This document shows positions 1 through 9,914 of a stretch of DNA of 64,000 nt, piece by piece (position 1 is the first letter of the stretch; each line of letters starts with the position of its first letter). Origin of the DNA: Micromonospora sp. DSM 45708 (GTDB lineage Bacteria; Actinomycetota; Actinomycetes; Mycobacteriales; Micromonosporaceae); assembly GCF_039566955.1 (NCBI RefSeq), contig NZ_CP154796.1, forward strand, positions 6,014,001-6,078,000, read 5' to 3'. Under the pieces are notes generated by a model, which saw only the letters and a program-made list of their open reading frames with translations, did no database searches and was not told where the DNA came from. The translations under genes and the position numbers were made by a program.

Positions 1-317
1 AGAGGTCGAACGCGTCCCGGTCGTCGAAGTCCCACTCCTTCGCGTCCGGCGGAACCGCCGCCATCGCGGCGCCGAACTGGTCGGGGCCGAGCAGACGCGC
101 GGCCTCCTCCCATTTCTTGATCGTCTCGTTGACCTGCTGGTTGTCGAACATCTCCAGGTAGAGGATGGCGCCGATCAGCCCCGCCGAGGCGGCGATCCAC
201 ATCAGGTTGCCCCGGGCGATCGCCGCCGCCGACCGAACCGGCGCGGTCGTCTCGGCGACCGAGACCGTGCCGGTCACCGAGCCGGAGGCGTTGGCGATGA
301 AAATCTCCGGTGGCATC
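1..317 (-). CDS. ESX-locus single-pass membrane protein (5' part)
   Basis: The gene begins at ATG 317 and runs off the left edge, so at least 105 codons are visible. A strong ribosome site (GGGGGAGG) lies just before the ATG. The first 30 residues are rich in Ala, Thr and Val. One hydrophobic helix follows at about residues 38-54 (LMWIAASAGLIGAILYL), then a charged helix with KKWEEAARLL. I do not recognise the family. It is the last visible member of a minus-strand run behind the YbaB-like and helical-hairpin genes, 30 bp from the latter, so it probably belongs to the same transcript. A role as an accessory membrane part of type VII secretion is inferred from position only. Confidence 0.75.
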
Positions 318-347
318 AGGCGTCCTCCCCCTGGCTGGCCCGGCCGG

Positions 348-641
348 TCACTTGACCACCCAGGGCTGATCCGACTTCTCCCAGTTCTTCGCGCTCTGTT
401 CGAGCTGCTCCGCAGCCCGGTGCAGGTGCTCGACGCCGGTCCGGACATTGTCGAGGTGCCCGTCGACCGAGGCGTTGTGCCGCTCCACCGCACCGTGGCC
501 GAACATGCTGAGCGCGCCGCCCGGCAGTTTCACGTCCGCCAGCAGCGCCTGCACGTTACGCAGGTACTGGATCGGGCCGTCCGGCGCGTCGAGCATCCGG
601 CCGGCCTTGCGGATCGCGTCGACGTCCACCGTGTTCGCCAT
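348..641 (-). CDS. WXG100-like helical protein of ESX locus
   Basis: A 97-residue, almost wholly helical protein with the size and hairpin pattern of ESX (ESAT-6/WXG100) substrates and their partners. The expected WXG turn is replaced by KNWEKSD near the C-terminus, so it is a degenerate or non-canonical member. It starts at ATG 641, preceded by GGGAGGGGG at good spacing. It lies 15 bp downstream of the YbaB-like gene and is probably co-transcribed with it. No signal peptide or membrane segment is present. It could be a secreted ESX substrate or a structural partner within the locus; the family is inferred from context and fold pattern, not from a conserved motif. Confidence 0.75.
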   Translation of the reverse strand: MANTVDVDAIRKAGRMLDAPDGPIQYLRNVQALLADVKLPGGALSMFGHGAVERHNASVDGHLDNVRTGVEHLHRAAEQLEQSAKNWEKSDQPWVVK

Positions 642-656
642 GTCGCCCCCTCCCGC

Positions 657-1070
657 TCAGCGCCGCAGGCCGCGGGTCGGGTCGGACAGGTCCACCCCGA
701 ACTGACGGAACCAGTCCTCCGGGGTCAGCGTGCCGTCCTGCGCCCGCCGGACCAGGTCGGAGTCGCCGAGCGTCTCGGCCAGCATCTCCTCCTGCCGCTG
801 CGCGAAGGCCGCGTACGCGGCGTCGACGGCGGCCTGGAGCGACTCCGCGAGCGAGAAGCTGTCCAGCCGCATGGCCCGGGCGTTCAGCTCGATGTCACCG
901 ACCTTCATCTCGCCGTCGACAGTCACCCGGACCAGGCCGTCCGGGCTCTCCCCGGTCACCCGCAGCTCCGCCCGTTGCTGCTGAAGCTCGGCCAGCCGGC
1001 GCTGCTGCTCCTGGGCCTGCCGTAACAGGCTCTCCACGGCTCCACCGATACCCGACGGGCTGCTCACCAC
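657..1070 (-). CDS. YbaB/EbfC family DNA-binding-like protein
   Basis: A 137-residue protein of the YbaB/EbfC nucleoid-associated family. The N-terminal helix is a coiled coil rich in Gln, Arg and Leu (roughly residues 12-40). It is followed by the family core strands (DGLVRVTVDGEMKVGDIELN) and a second long helix with a Met/Gln/Glu-rich stretch. Start GTG 1070 is used because GGAGGAG lies five bases before it; GTG 1067 is an equally possible start. A TAGCGT box lies on the minus strand at 1104-1109, between this gene and eccC, so the small downstream genes may have their own promoter. YbaB-like proteins commonly bind DNA; whether this copy does so or serves the secretion system is unknown. 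Confidence 0.85.
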   Translation of the reverse strand: MVSSPSGIGGAVESLLRQAQEQQRRLAELQQQRAELRVTGESPDGLVRVTVDGEMKVGDIELNARAMRLDSFSLAESLQAAVDAAYAAFAQRQEEMLAETLGDSDLVRRAQDGTLTPEDWFRQFGVDLSDPTRGLRR

Positions 1071-1138
1071 GGGCTCCTCCCCACACTCACGACGGTCGGG
1101 CCGACGCTACCGGAACGACCGTCCCCCGTGCGCCCCCG

Positions 1139-4100
1139 TCAGGCCGGCTCCGTCCAGGCGGTCTGGATCAGTTGCTGGCCGTCGCGGCGGCGGACCAGCG
1201 TGCCCCGACCCGGCGGCTGCGGGCTGGGCCGCAGATTGCCGAAGACCGCGCCCTCCTCCCGGCTGCCGGACATCAGCAGGCCCGGCGAGTCCAGCTCCCG
1301 CAGGCGTTGCAGCACCGGCTCGTAGAGGGCCCGGGCCACGCCGCCCACCCGCCGCGTGACGATCAGGTGCAGGCCGATGTCCCGCGCCTGCGGCAGCAGC
1401 TCGTGCAGGGCGCTGAGCGGGTTGCTCCCGCCGGAGGCGACCAGGTCGTAGTCGTCCACCAGGATGTAGAGCTCCGGCCCCTTCCACCAGCTCCGGTCGC
1501 GGAGCTGCGCGGTCGTCACGTCCGGGCCCGGCAGCCGGTTCTGCAGGGCGCTGCGGATCGAGCCGAGCCCCTGACTGAACACCTGGTTGGACGGCGCGTA
1601 GTCCAGCAGGTGGTCACCCTCGACCGCGCCCAGCAGGCCACGCCGGTAGTCGGCGATGACCAACCGCGCCTGCGCCGGCGTGTACCGCTCGGCGATCCCC
1701 CGGGCGATCAGCCGCAACAGGTTCGTCTTGCCGCACTCGGCGTCGCCGAAGACGGTCAGGTGCGGCTCGCCCGCCAGGTCCAGGTGGACCGGGGCCAGCG
1801 CCGACTCGTTCACCCCGATCGGGATGCCCGGGGCGGCCCGGTCGACCACGGAGGCCAGCTCGCCGACCGTGAGCCGACGCGGCAGCAACCGGACCTTCGG
1901 CGCCGGCCGGCCCGGCCAGTTCGCCGCCACGTGCCCGACCAGCGCGACCGACGCCTCGGCCAGGTCCTCGATGTCGCGCTTGCCGTCGATCCGCGAGACC
2001 GCGGTCAGGAAGTGCAGCTTGTCGCGGGTCAGGCCACGACCCGGCGCACCGACCGGCACGTTCTGCGCGGCCCGCCGGTCGATCTCCGACTCGGCCGGGT
2101 CACCGAGCCGCAGCTCCAGCTTGGTGCCGAGCAGGTCCCGCATGCTGATCCGGATCTCCGCCCAACGCACCGCCGTGACCACCACGTGTACGCCGAAGCC
2201 CAACCCCCGGTTGGCCAGGTTGGTGATGGTCTGCTCCAGCTCCTCGTACTCCTGGCGCAGCGTGTTCCAGCCGTCCACGACGAGGAAGACGTCCCCGAAC
2301 GGGTCGTCGGCGAACTCCCCGGCGGCCCGCCGCCGGCGGTAGCTCGCCACCGAGTCGATGCCGTGCTGGGTGAACCGGTTCTCCCGCTCGTCGAGCACGG
2401 CGACCACCTCGGCCACCGTCCGGCGCACCGCCTCGACGTCGCGCCGGCCGGCGACGCCCGAGACGTGCGGCAGCCCGTCCAGGCTGCGCAGCGCGCCGCC
2501 GCCGAAGTCGAGGCAGAAGAACTGCACCTCGCGCGGCGTGTGGGTGAGCGCCAGGGAGGCCAGCAGTGAACGCAGCATGGTGCTCTTGCCACTGAGCGAG
2601 GCGCCCACGATCACCACGTTGCCGCCGGCGCCGGCGAGGTCCACCATCATCGGGTCGCGGCGCTGCTCGTACGGCCGGTCCACGACGCCCACCGGGACGG
2701 CCAGCCGGCCGCGCCCCGACCACTGGGCGGTGGTCAGGCCGAACGTCGGGTGCACGCTCAACGCCGGCAGCAGCTCGGCCAGCCCGGACGGCTCGGCCAG
2801 CGGCGGCAGCCAGACCTGGTGCGCCGGACGGCCGCGGCCCTTGAGCTGACCGATCAGCACGTCCAGCATCGCCACCGTCTTGCCGTCGCCGGTCTGCTCC
2901 GGCTCCGCCGCGGTCTCCGCCGCGGTCGGCAACGCCGGCGCCGGCACGTAGTCGACGCCGTACGGCACGATCCGGCGCTGCACCTGCGCCCGGGTGGAGC
3001 GCTGCACCTGCCCCGGCGCCCGGTACGGGCCGGAGACGTAGGCCGCGCGGAACCGCAGCATGGTGGCGGTGTCGGTCTTGAGGTAGCCGTGACCGGGCGC
3101 GTTCGGCAGCTCGTACGCGTCCGGCACGCCCAGCACGATCCGGCTCTCCACCGCCGAGAACGTCCGCAGGCCGATCCGGTACGACAGGTGGGTGTCCAGC
3201 CCGCGCAGCTTGCCCTCCTCCAGCCGCTGCGAGGCGAGCAGCAGGTGCACGCCGAGCGACCGGCCGAGCCGGCCGATCATCACGAACAGGTCGATGAAGT
3301 CCGGCTTGGCGGCCAGCAGCTCGGAGAACTCGTCGCAGATGATGAGCAGGCTGGGCATCGGCTCCAGCGACTCGCCGGCCGCCCGCGCCTTCTCGTAGTC
3401 GTACCGGGAGACGTAGTTGCCGGCCGCCCGCAGCACCTCCTGCCGCCGGTTCATCTCGCCGGCCAGCGCGTCGCGCATGCGGTCGACCAGCGGCAGCTCG
3501 TCCGACAGGTTGGTGATCACGGCGCTGGTGTGCGGCAACGCGTCGAGCGAGGCGAACGTGGCACCGCCCTTGAAGTCGACCAGGACGAAGTTCAGCTCCT
3601 CCGACGAGTGCGTCACGGCCAACGCGCCGACCACGGTGCGCAGCAGCTCGCTCTTGCCGGAGCCGGTCGCGCCGATGACCAGGCCGTGCGGGCCCATGCC
3701 CTCGTGCGCGGACTCCTTGAAGTCCAGCTCGACCACGTTGCCGTCCGGCCCCAGGCCGAGCGGGATGCGCAGCCGGTCCCGGTGGCTGCGGGGACGCCAC
3801 GTCTGCCGGGTGTCCACGGTGGCCGCGTCGCCGACGCCGAGCAGGTCGGGCAGCTCCATGCTGCGGGCCAGCGGCTCGTCGGTGCTGGCGCCCTGCTGCT
3901 GCGAGAGCCGGAACGGCGCGATCTGCCGGGCCAACCCCTCGGCCGCCGGCAGGGCCAACCGGTCCGGCCGGCCGAGCCGGGGCGCGTTGGCGGCGCCGAT
4001 CAGGCCGAGCCCGGTGCCGTCGCCGACGTCCAGGCCGAGCAGCCAACGCCCGGCGTCCCGCGGCACCGCGCCGGACAGGTCCACCACCGTGGTGCCGAGC

Positions 4101-5104
4101 AGCCCCGCCCCGGTCAGCGCGCAGGTCGCCGACACCTCACCGCCGTCGAGCACGACCACCACGTGCGGTGCGGTGGTGAGCGGCTTCGCCTCGGGGGCGA
4201 ACCGGGGACGGCCACCCAGCTCGTGGGCGAGCGCCGACTCCGCCTCGGCCAGACCGGCGAAGACCATCCGGCGCGCGCCCGCCGCGTCCGTACGCCCCGG
4301 GTGCTGGGCGTGCGGCAGCCACTTGACCCAGTCCCAGACCGGCTGCCGGTCCGGCGCGGCCACCACGACCACCAGCAGGTCCTCCGGGGCGTGGAACGTC
4401 ACCAACTGGCCCAGCGCGGCCCGCGCCAGGTCGAGCACCGGCTCCCGGTCGCCGCGCAACGCGACCCGGCTGAACGCCCGCAGCGACAGCGCGGTGGGCA
4501 GGTCCGGCACGCTGGAGTGGGCGCGGACGAACCGGCGCAGCGCGATCGCGCTCATCGGCTCCAGGTCCTCCACCGGCTTCGTCTCCGGCGGCACGATCTC
4601 CACCGCCAGCCGCTGCGGGCCGAGCGCGATGCGCACCTCGCCGAAGTCGTCCTCGGTGGGCCGCCGCTCCCACCGCCGGCGCGAGGCGGCGATCGACCAG
4701 AGCGCGTCCGGCTCCGGGTGCCGCCAGGTCATCGCGGCGCGCTGCTGCTCGGCCGCCCGCCGGGTGCGCTTGCGCATCTGCGCCAGGTAGCGCATGTAGT
4801 CGCGGCGCTGGGCGTTCAGCTCGGCCTTGTCGTTGCCACCGTTGCCGAGCGTGCCGAGCGCCATGCCCAACATGGACACCCCGAACAGGCCGCCGGCCAC
4901 GTAGGTCATCATGCCGCCGCCACGGCCGGCGTAGAGGAAGGCCATCGCGCCGACGCCGCAGAGCATCGGCAGGATCATCAGCACCTGCCCCATGCCCTTG
5001 GCCGTCGGCTCCGGCAGCTCGGGCGGGGACTCCAGCAGCACCTCACCGCGCGGCATCGCCGGCCCCGGTTGACGCGGTGGCCGGCGGAACACCACCGTAC
5101 TCAC
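1139..5104 (-). CDS. eccC: Type VII secretion ATPase EccC (EccCa-EccCb fused)
   Basis: The motor ATPase of the ESX system, 1321 residues from GTG 5104. That start is chosen because GGGGAGGGG precedes it and because the protein then begins [11 protein letters not shown], as family members do; the open frame extends 23 codons further up. Two N-terminal membrane helices (about 40-85) precede three FtsK/SpoIIIE-type ATPase domains with P-loops GATGSGKS (about 478-485), GASLSGKS (834-841) and GDAECGKT (1120-1127). Acidic Walker B strands are visible ([31 protein letters not shown]). In mycobacteria this protein can be split into two; here it is one chain. It is divergent from eccD, sharing a 155-bp intergenic region. 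Confidence 0.97.
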   Translation of the reverse strand: MSTVVFRRPPRQPGPAMPRGEVLLESPPELPEPTAKGMGQVLMILPMLCGVGAMAFLYAGRGGGMMTYVAGGLFGVSMLGMALGTLGNGGNDKAELNAQRRDYMRYLAQMRKRTRRAAEQQRAAMTWRHPEPDALWSIAASRRRWERRPTEDDFGEVRIALGPQRLAVEIVPPETKPVEDLEPMSAIALRRFVRAHSSVPDLPTALSLRAFSRVALRGDREPVLDLARAALGQLVTFHAPEDLLVVVVAAPDRQPVWDWVKWLPHAQHPGRTDAAGARRMVFAGLAEAESALAHELGGRPRFAPEAKPLTTAPHVVVVLDGGEVSATCALTGAGLLGTTVVDLSGAVPRDAGRWLLGLDVGDGTGLGLIGAANAPRLGRPDRLALPAAEGLARQIAPFRLSQQQGASTDEPLARSMELPDLLGVGDAATVDTRQTWRPRSHRDRLRIPLGLGPDGNVVELDFKESAHEGMGPHGLVIGATGSGKSELLRTVVGALAVTHSSEELNFVLVDFKGGATFASLDALPHTSAVITNLSDELPLVDRMRDALAGEMNRRQEVLRAAGNYVSRYDYEKARAAGESLEPMPSLLIICDEFSELLAAKPDFIDLFVMIGRLGRSLGVHLLLASQRLEEGKLRGLDTHLSYRIGLRTFSAVESRIVLGVPDAYELPNAPGHGYLKTDTATMLRFRAAYVSGPYRAPGQVQRSTRAQVQRRIVPYGVDYVPAPALPTAAETAAEPEQTGDGKTVAMLDVLIGQLKGRGRPAHQVWLPPLAEPSGLAELLPALSVHPTFGLTTAQWSGRGRLAVPVGVVDRPYEQRRDPMMVDLAGAGGNVVIVGASLSGKSTMLRSLLASLALTHTPREVQFFCLDFGGGALRSLDGLPHVSGVAGRRDVEAVRRTVAEVVAVLDERENRFTQHGIDSVASYRRRRAAGEFADDPFGDVFLVVDGWNTLRQEYEELEQTITNLANRGLGFGVHVVVTAVRWAEIRISMRDLLGTKLELRLGDPAESEIDRRAAQNVPVGAPGRGLTRDKLHFLTAVSRIDGKRDIEDLAEASVALVGHVAANWPGRPAPKVRLLPRRLTVGELASVVDRAAPGIPIGVNESALAPVHLDLAGEPHLTVFGDAECGKTNLLRLIARGIAERYTPAQARLVIADYRRGLLGAVEGDHLLDYAPSNQVFSQGLGSIRSALQNRLPGPDVTTAQLRDRSWWKGPELYILVDDYDLVASGGSNPLSALHELLPQARDIGLHLIVTRRVGGVARALYEPVLQRLRELDSPGLLMSGSREEGAVFGNLRPSPQPPGRGTLVRRRDGQQLIQTAWTEPA

Positions 5105-5259
5105 GGCTCTCCCCTCCCCAGAAGGTCCGCCACCGCCGGCGAGCGTCGGGTGGGCGACCTGTGCGACCGCCATCGTAGGTAATCTCCCGGGGGCGTCGTG
5201 GACCCCTGGGGACGACGTCGACGGCCGGGTGGATCGTAGGCGAGCACGAGGAGGCCACT
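5105..5259. promoter_or_regulatory. Divergent eccC/eccD promoter region
   Basis: This 155-bp region must carry promoters for both eccC (-) and eccD (+). Two copies of the octamer ATCGTAGG lie at 5173-5180 and 5233-5240. Read on the minus strand each gives CCTACGAT, which contains a good TANNNT -10 box (TACGAT). The same octamer recurs between eccE and eccB at 7902-7909. No convincing -35 was seen. Both genes have clear ribosome sites, so the transcripts are leadered. Confidence 0.5.
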
Positions 5260-6657
5260 GTGGCGACGAAGGCGGCGACCGGCGGGCTGAGCCGGATCAC
5301 CATCGTGGCGCCACGGACCCGGATGGATCTGGCCCTGCCGTCCGACGTGCCCCTGGCCGACCTGCTGCCGACGTTGCTGCGCTACGCGGGCGAGGATCTC
5401 GCCGACGAGGGCGTGCGACACGGCGGGTGGAGCCTGTCCCGGCTCGGCGGGCAGCCGCTCGACGGCGGGCGCACCGCCGCGCAGCTCGGCGTCCGCGACG
5501 GTGAGGTGCTCTACTTCAACCCGCGCGCCGCCACCGCGCCCGAGATCGTCTTCGACGACGTGGTGGACGCCGTCGCCACCTCCACCACCCAACGGGCCGG
5601 CGCCTGGCAGGTGGGCACCACCCGGGCGTACGCGGTGCTGCTCGCCTCGTCGGCACTGGCCGCCGGCGCGGTCGCGGCGCTGTTCGCCGGGCCGCCGCAG
5701 CTACCCGGCGCGGTGGCCGCCCTGGTGGTCGCGATCGCCCTGCTGGTCGGTGCCGCGGTGCTGTCCCGGGCGGCCGGCGACAGCCGCACCGGCGCGGTGC
5801 TGGCCCTGGTCGGGGTCGGCTACGCGGGCGTCGGTGGCCTGCTGGTGCTCGCCGGGGACCGACCGCTGCACGAGCTGGCCAGCCCGCACGTGCTGCTCGC
5901 CGGCACCGCCGTGGTGCTCTTCGCCGCGCTCGCCGCGCTCGCCGTCGGGGACCGGATGCCGCTCTTCCTCGGCACCGTGGGCGGGGGCGCGGCGGTCGGC
6001 TTCGGCGCGGTGCTCAGCCTGACCTTCGGCATCGACGCCGCCGCTTCGGCGGCGGTGGTGTCGGCCGTGGCGTTCGGCGCGCTGCCGGCGCTGCCGATGC
6101 TCGCCTACCGGCTCGCCCGGCTGCCGGTGCCGTCCATCCCGACCGGCCCGGAGGACCTGAAGACCGACACCGAGTCGGTGGACGGGCCGTCCGTGCTGCG
6201 CGACAGCGAACGGGCCGACGGGTTCCTCACCGGTCTGCTGTGGACCGTCGCGCTGCTGGTGCTCGGCGGTGAGGTGGTGCTGGCCGCCGACGGTCGACTC
6301 CCGGCGGCCCTGCTCTGCCTGGTGCTCGCCCTGCTGTCGCTGCTGCGGGCCCGCCCGTTCCTCGGCCGGAACCAGCGCACCCCGGTGCTGTTCGCCGGCA
6401 CGCTCGGGCTCGGGCTCGTCGCCGCGGCGGTCTTCGACGCCGGCGCGCTGCCGGTGCGACTCGGCCTCATCCTCGGCGGGCTGACCGTGCTGGCCGTGGT
6501 CAGCCTGGTCTACGGGCTCACCGTGGCCGGCAAGCGGATCTCCCCGGTCTGGGGGCGCGTCCTGGACATCGTCGAGATCCTGCTGATCGTCGCGCTGGTG
6601 CCGCTGGCCGTCTGGGTCTGCGGCGCGTACGGCTGGATCGTCAACCTTCGACCGTGA
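5260..6657 (+). CDS. eccD: Type VII secretion membrane protein EccD
   Basis: The integral membrane pore component of the ESX machine, 465 residues. Residues 10-90 form a ubiquitin-like (YukD) domain ([21 protein letters not shown]), followed by about eleven hydrophobic helices. A cytoplasmic linker ([22 protein letters not shown], about 292-315) divides the helices into two groups. GTG 5260 is chosen because GAGGAG sits seven bases upstream. The gene is convergent with eccE, and the two coding ends overlap by 17 bp (6641-6657). Confidence 0.97.
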   Translation: MATKAATGGLSRITIVAPRTRMDLALPSDVPLADLLPTLLRYAGEDLADEGVRHGGWSLSRLGGQPLDGGRTAAQLGVRDGEVLYFNPRAATAPEIVFDDVVDAVATSTTQRAGAWQVGTTRAYAVLLASSALAAGAVAALFAGPPQLPGAVAALVVAIALLVGAAVLSRAAGDSRTGAVLALVGVGYAGVGGLLVLAGDRPLHELASPHVLLAGTAVVLFAALAALAVGDRMPLFLGTVGGGAAVGFGAVLSLTFGIDAAASAAVVSAVAFGALPALPMLAYRLARLPVPSIPTGPEDLKTDTESVDGPSVLRDSERADGFLTGLLWTVALLVLGGEVVLAADGRLPAALLCLVLALLSLLRARPFLGRNQRTPVLFAGTLGLGLVAAAVFDAGALPVRLGLILGGLTVLAVVSLVYGLTVAGKRISPVWGRVLDIVEILLIVALVPLAVWVCGAYGWIVNLRP

Positions 6658-7810
6658 CGGTGCCCATCGCGGTGCCCACCGGCGCGGTGGCGTAGACGCC
6701 GGGCCCGTGCTGGCCGTCCAGCGGGCGGGCCGGCACACCGGCCCGCCGGGCCATCTCCCGGACGGCCTTGACCAGCGCCTCGGCGTGCCCGTCCATGGCC
6801 GCCACCCGCAGCAGCGGGGGAAGCCGCCGGCCACCGGGGAGCACCACCGCCGCGACCGTGTGCGAGGGCGCGGAGGTGGCGGTGACCGCGTCCACCAGCG
6901 CGCCCAGCGAGCCGTGGGGCCGGACCCGCAGCGCCAGGCAGCGTTGCGTCCAGCCGCCCCCGCGCAGGCTGGTCCAGGTCTCGGTCGGGGACTCCGGCGC
7001 CAGGTCGAGCCCGGCCCCGGAGACCACCGCCGCGTGCAGTTCGTCCCGGCCCAGCACGCGGTGCCCGAGACCGGCGGCGTGCAACGCCTTGCCGAGCCGA
7101 CCCACCCCGGCCGCCACCGTCCGGTGCACGCCGCGCAGGCCGCCGCCGCGGCTCACCGTCTCGGCCCGGGCGTCGCCCACCGCCAGCCGCAGCGCCACCC
7201 ACACGGTGCGGTGCGCGGCCGGGGGCGCCCCCGGCGCGGGGTACCAGACCAGGGTGTGCGAGACGACCTGGGCCTGGGTGACCGGGCCGGTGAAGTCGGC
7301 GAGCACCGCGAGGGCGCGGTCCACGGTCGCCGCCTCGATCGACCCGGCGGGCGCGCCGGGCCGGCCGGTCAGCGCCACCGCGGCGAACCAGCCCCGGTCG
7401 TCCTGGCCGATGCCGAGCCGGGTGCCGCGTTCGGTCAGCTCGACCACGGTCAGCTCGGGGGCGAGCGCGGCCAGCCGGGGGTCACCGCCCGGCAGCACCC
7501 CCCGGGCCCGGTCCCGACGGCGGCGCAGCCGGCGGCGGAGCATCAGGTCCTCGTACCACCATCGGCCGCCCCGCCGGGCGAACGCGGCCACCACGGCCAG
7601 CAGCGCGAGCAGCGCCACGGTGGCGAGCAGCCAGGCCGGGCCGGCGGTGGCGAACCAGACGGCGAGCGCGGCGCACTCGACCACCACGAGCTGACCGACG
7701 ACGACCGGGCCGAGGCGGCCCCGACGCCGCTTGTCCGCCGGCGTGACCGGCCGGTCCGCCGGGGCGGGGGCGGTGGCCGTACGACCGGGCGGCGCCTGGA
7801 GCTGCGTCAT
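6641..7810 (-). CDS. eccE: Type VII secretion protein EccE
   Basis: An EccE-type component of the ESX membrane complex, 389 residues from ATG 7810. The open frame extends further upstream, but the coding sequence MTQLQAPPGR with AAGGGA before it is the likely start. A basic segment (DKRRRGRLG) is followed by two adjacent transmembrane helices (about residues 33-75) and a soluble domain of some 300 residues, as in the family. The stop codon lies inside the end of eccD on the other strand. It is divergent from eccB across 160 bp. Confidence 0.92.
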   Translation of the reverse strand: MTQLQAPPGRTATAPAPADRPVTPADKRRRGRLGPVVVGQLVVVECAALAVWFATAGPAWLLATVALLALLAVVAAFARRGGRWWYEDLMLRRRLRRRRDRARGVLPGGDPRLAALAPELTVVELTERGTRLGIGQDDRGWFAAVALTGRPGAPAGSIEAATVDRALAVLADFTGPVTQAQVVSHTLVWYPAPGAPPAAHRTVWVALRLAVGDARAETVSRGGGLRGVHRTVAAGVGRLGKALHAAGLGHRVLGRDELHAAVVSGAGLDLAPESPTETWTSLRGGGWTQRCLALRVRPHGSLGALVDAVTATSAPSHTVAAVVLPGGRRLPPLLRVAAMDGHAEALVKAVREMARRAGVPARPLDGQHGPGVYATAPVGTAMGTVTVEG

Positions 7811-7970
7811 CGGTGAGCGTCCCTTCTGGACATCCGGGTACCTGCCGGCGGATGCGTCGCCGGGCGGCGGACGGGGTCCGGCGCACCCCCGACGGCCCCT
7901 TATCGTAGGGAAGCCCGCGGCGCTGTTCGGACCTGATCGTCGTGGACCCACCCCGGCCCGGAGGTTAGTC
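7811..7970. promoter_or_regulatory. Divergent eccE/eccB promoter region
   Basis: This 160-bp region separates eccE (-) from eccB (+). It contains a third copy of the octamer ATCGTAGG at 7902-7909, giving TACGAT on the minus strand as a candidate -10 for eccE. eccB has a perfect ribosome site (GGAGG) within 15 bases of its ATG. Sharing the octamer with the eccC/eccD region suggests common control of the ESX operons; this is inference. Confidence 0.45.
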
Positions 7971-9440
7971 ATGCGGACCCGCCGCGATCAGGTGCAGGCG
8001 TACCGCTTCGTCACCCGCCGCATCGTCTCGGCGCTGCTCTCCGGTGACCCGGAGACCAACGACCTGCCGATGCGCCGGCTCGGCGCGGCGGTGTTCGGCA
8101 GCGTCATCGCCGCGGCGGTGGTCCTCGGCGGCGTGGGCGCGTACGGGCAACTGACCAGCAACTCCGCCCCGCTGGAGCCGAACACGGTGGTGATCGAGCG
8201 GGAGACCGGCGCCACCTACTGGTTCGGTGACGACCAGGTGCTGCACCCGACGCTCAACTACGCCTCGGCCCGGCTCGTCGTCGACGACGCCTCGGCGACG
8301 GTGCGCACCATGTCCCAGGCGTCGATCCGGGACCGGCCCCGCGGCCGGACGGTGGGCATCGTGGGCGCGCCGGACGACCTGCCCGACCGCGGGTCGCTGG
8401 TCGGTCTGCCCTGGTCGGTCTGCGACGTGCCGGACCCGAACGACCCGCGGCGCTCGACCACCCGGCTGCTGATCGACCGGCCGTTGCCCGGCGGCACCCC
8501 GCTCACCGACCGGGCCGTCCTGGTCCGCACCGGCGACGCCCGTTGGCTGCTGACCGGCGGCGCCCGGTTGCGGGTGGTCGGCGACGAGCAGGCGCTCGTC
8601 GCGTTGCGGATGGCCGGCACCGCCAGCCTCACCGTCGGCCCGCAACTGCTCAACGCGGTGCCGGTGGGCCCGGCGCTGCGCCGGCCCACGATCGCCGGGG
8701 ACGGCGGTCCGAGCGGGCTGACGGTGGCCGACCGGCCGGCCCGGATCGGCCAGGTCTACCAGGCCGCCGGGCAGTTCTACGTCCTCACCCGGCAGGGCCT
8801 GGCGGCGATCGGCGAGGTCACCGCACGACTGCTGCTCGGTGGCGGCGGCGGGGTCACCGACATCACGCCGGACGAGGCCGGCCGGCTCTACTCCGACCAG
8901 CGGCTGGAGGCGGACGGGCTGCCGGCCCGGATGCCCACGCTGCACGAGGTCCGCCCCGGCCGCACCGTGCTCTGCGCCACCTACCGGTCCGGTGCGGCCG
9001 GTCAGCCGCCGGCCACCACGCTGGAGGTCTTCGACTCCCCGCCGGCGGAGCTGACCGCGGCGACCGCGCTGCCGGCACGGCAGGGTGCCCGGGACGCGGT
9101 CCGCACCGCCGACAGCGTGCTGCTGCCCGGCGGCAAGGGCGCGTTGGTGCAGGCCACCGCCGGGGAGAGTGGCAAGCCGGCGGCCGGCGCCACGGTCTAC
9201 CTGATCACCGCGCAGGGGATCCGCTACCCGCTCGGCACCGCCGCCGGCGACGCGCGGAGCGCCCTCGGCTACGGCGACGTGAGCCCGGTGGGGGTGCCCG
9301 CCTCGCTGCTGGCGCTGGTGCCGACCGGGCCGACGCTGGCCCGCGCGGACGCCATGGCGTACTTCGATGCGACGGCGACGCCGGGAAGCACCGCGACGCC
9401 CGCCCCGGACGCGGGGGCGGCCCAGGTCCGGGGCGGCTGA
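7971..9440 (+). CDS. eccB: Type VII secretion protein EccB
   Basis: EccB of the ESX core complex, 489 residues. It starts MRTRRDQVQAYRFVTRRIVSAL, the family's characteristic N-terminus, so ATG 7971 with GGAGG eleven bases upstream is secure although the frame stays open further left. One transmembrane helix (about 40-65) is followed by a large extracytoplasmic domain containing conserved Cys residues (for example in GLPWSVCDVPD and TVLCATYRSG) that probably form a disulfide. The C-terminus ends in an Ala/Thr/Pro tail. Two small ESX-type genes follow on the same strand from about 100 bp downstream. Confidence 0.96.
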   Translation: MRTRRDQVQAYRFVTRRIVSALLSGDPETNDLPMRRLGAAVFGSVIAAAVVLGGVGAYGQLTSNSAPLEPNTVVIERETGATYWFGDDQVLHPTLNYASARLVVDDASATVRTMSQASIRDRPRGRTVGIVGAPDDLPDRGSLVGLPWSVCDVPDPNDPRRSTTRLLIDRPLPGGTPLTDRAVLVRTGDARWLLTGGARLRVVGDEQALVALRMAGTASLTVGPQLLNAVPVGPALRRPTIAGDGGPSGLTVADRPARIGQVYQAAGQFYVLTRQGLAAIGEVTARLLLGGGGGVTDITPDEAGRLYSDQRLEADGLPARMPTLHEVRPGRTVLCATYRSGAAGQPPATTLEVFDSPPAELTAATALPARQGARDAVRTADSVLLPGGKGALVQATAGESGKPAAGATVYLITAQGIRYPLGTAAGDARSALGYGDVSPVGVPASLLALVPTGPTLARADAMAYFDATATPGSTATPAPDAGAAQVRGG

Positions 9441-9542
9441 CCGGCCGACGTGGAGCGACGCGTCCGGGGTCACCCGGGTTGGCGCGGTTCGACTAATCTG
9501 AGCATGGCCAACGGCTCTCGACGACGACAACGGGGATTCGCC

Positions 9543-9914
9543 ATGACCGGGCGCACGACAGTCGACGTACTCTCCCTGGAGGACTTCCACAGGCGGCTCG
9601 AACGACGCCTGCACGAGGCCGAGTCGGTGTTGCGCACGCTCAACACCGAGATGCAGTGCCGGCCGCCGTCGTTGGGCACGTTCACCGACGCGACCGACAA
9701 CTCGCGTCGCTACGCCGAGACCCACCAGAGCTACGTCGACCACGTCGACCGGTTGCGCCGGGCGGTCCTGGCCGCCCGCGAGGCGACCGGGACGATCATG
9801 ACGAACTACCGGACCGCCGAGGCCCGCAACGCCGCCGCCGCGGCCGACATCGCGTCCGCCCTCGCCGGCCTGAACGAGGCGATGAAGCAGCCGAAGGAGG
9901 ATCCCCGTGTCTGA
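9543..9914 (+). CDS. Helical ESX-associated protein
   Basis: A 123-residue, all-helical protein without signal peptide or membrane segment. Heptad-like helices such as EDFHRRLERRLHEAESVLRTL and DHVDRLRRAVLAAREATGT make it resemble a WXG100-superfamily partner, but no WXG turn is present. Start ATG 9543 is preceded by CGGGGA; an in-frame ATG at 9504 directly follows a TAATCT box (9494-9499) and is a less likely alternative. The last eight bases overlap the next gene, so translation of the pair is coupled. A role as chaperone or secretion partner of the downstream WXG protein is inferred from the overlap. Confidence 0.8.
   Translation: MTGRTTVDVLSLEDFHRRLERRLHEAESVLRTLNTEMQCRPPSLGTFTDATDNSRRYAETHQSYVDHVDRLRRAVLAAREATGTIMTNYRTAEARNAAAAADIASALAGLNEAMKQPKEDPRV

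Noticed and set aside
2750..5182. 810-codon open frame on the + strand opposite eccC
   Set aside because: Arg/Gln/His-rich shadow of a real gene in GC-rich DNA; no start signal or domain.
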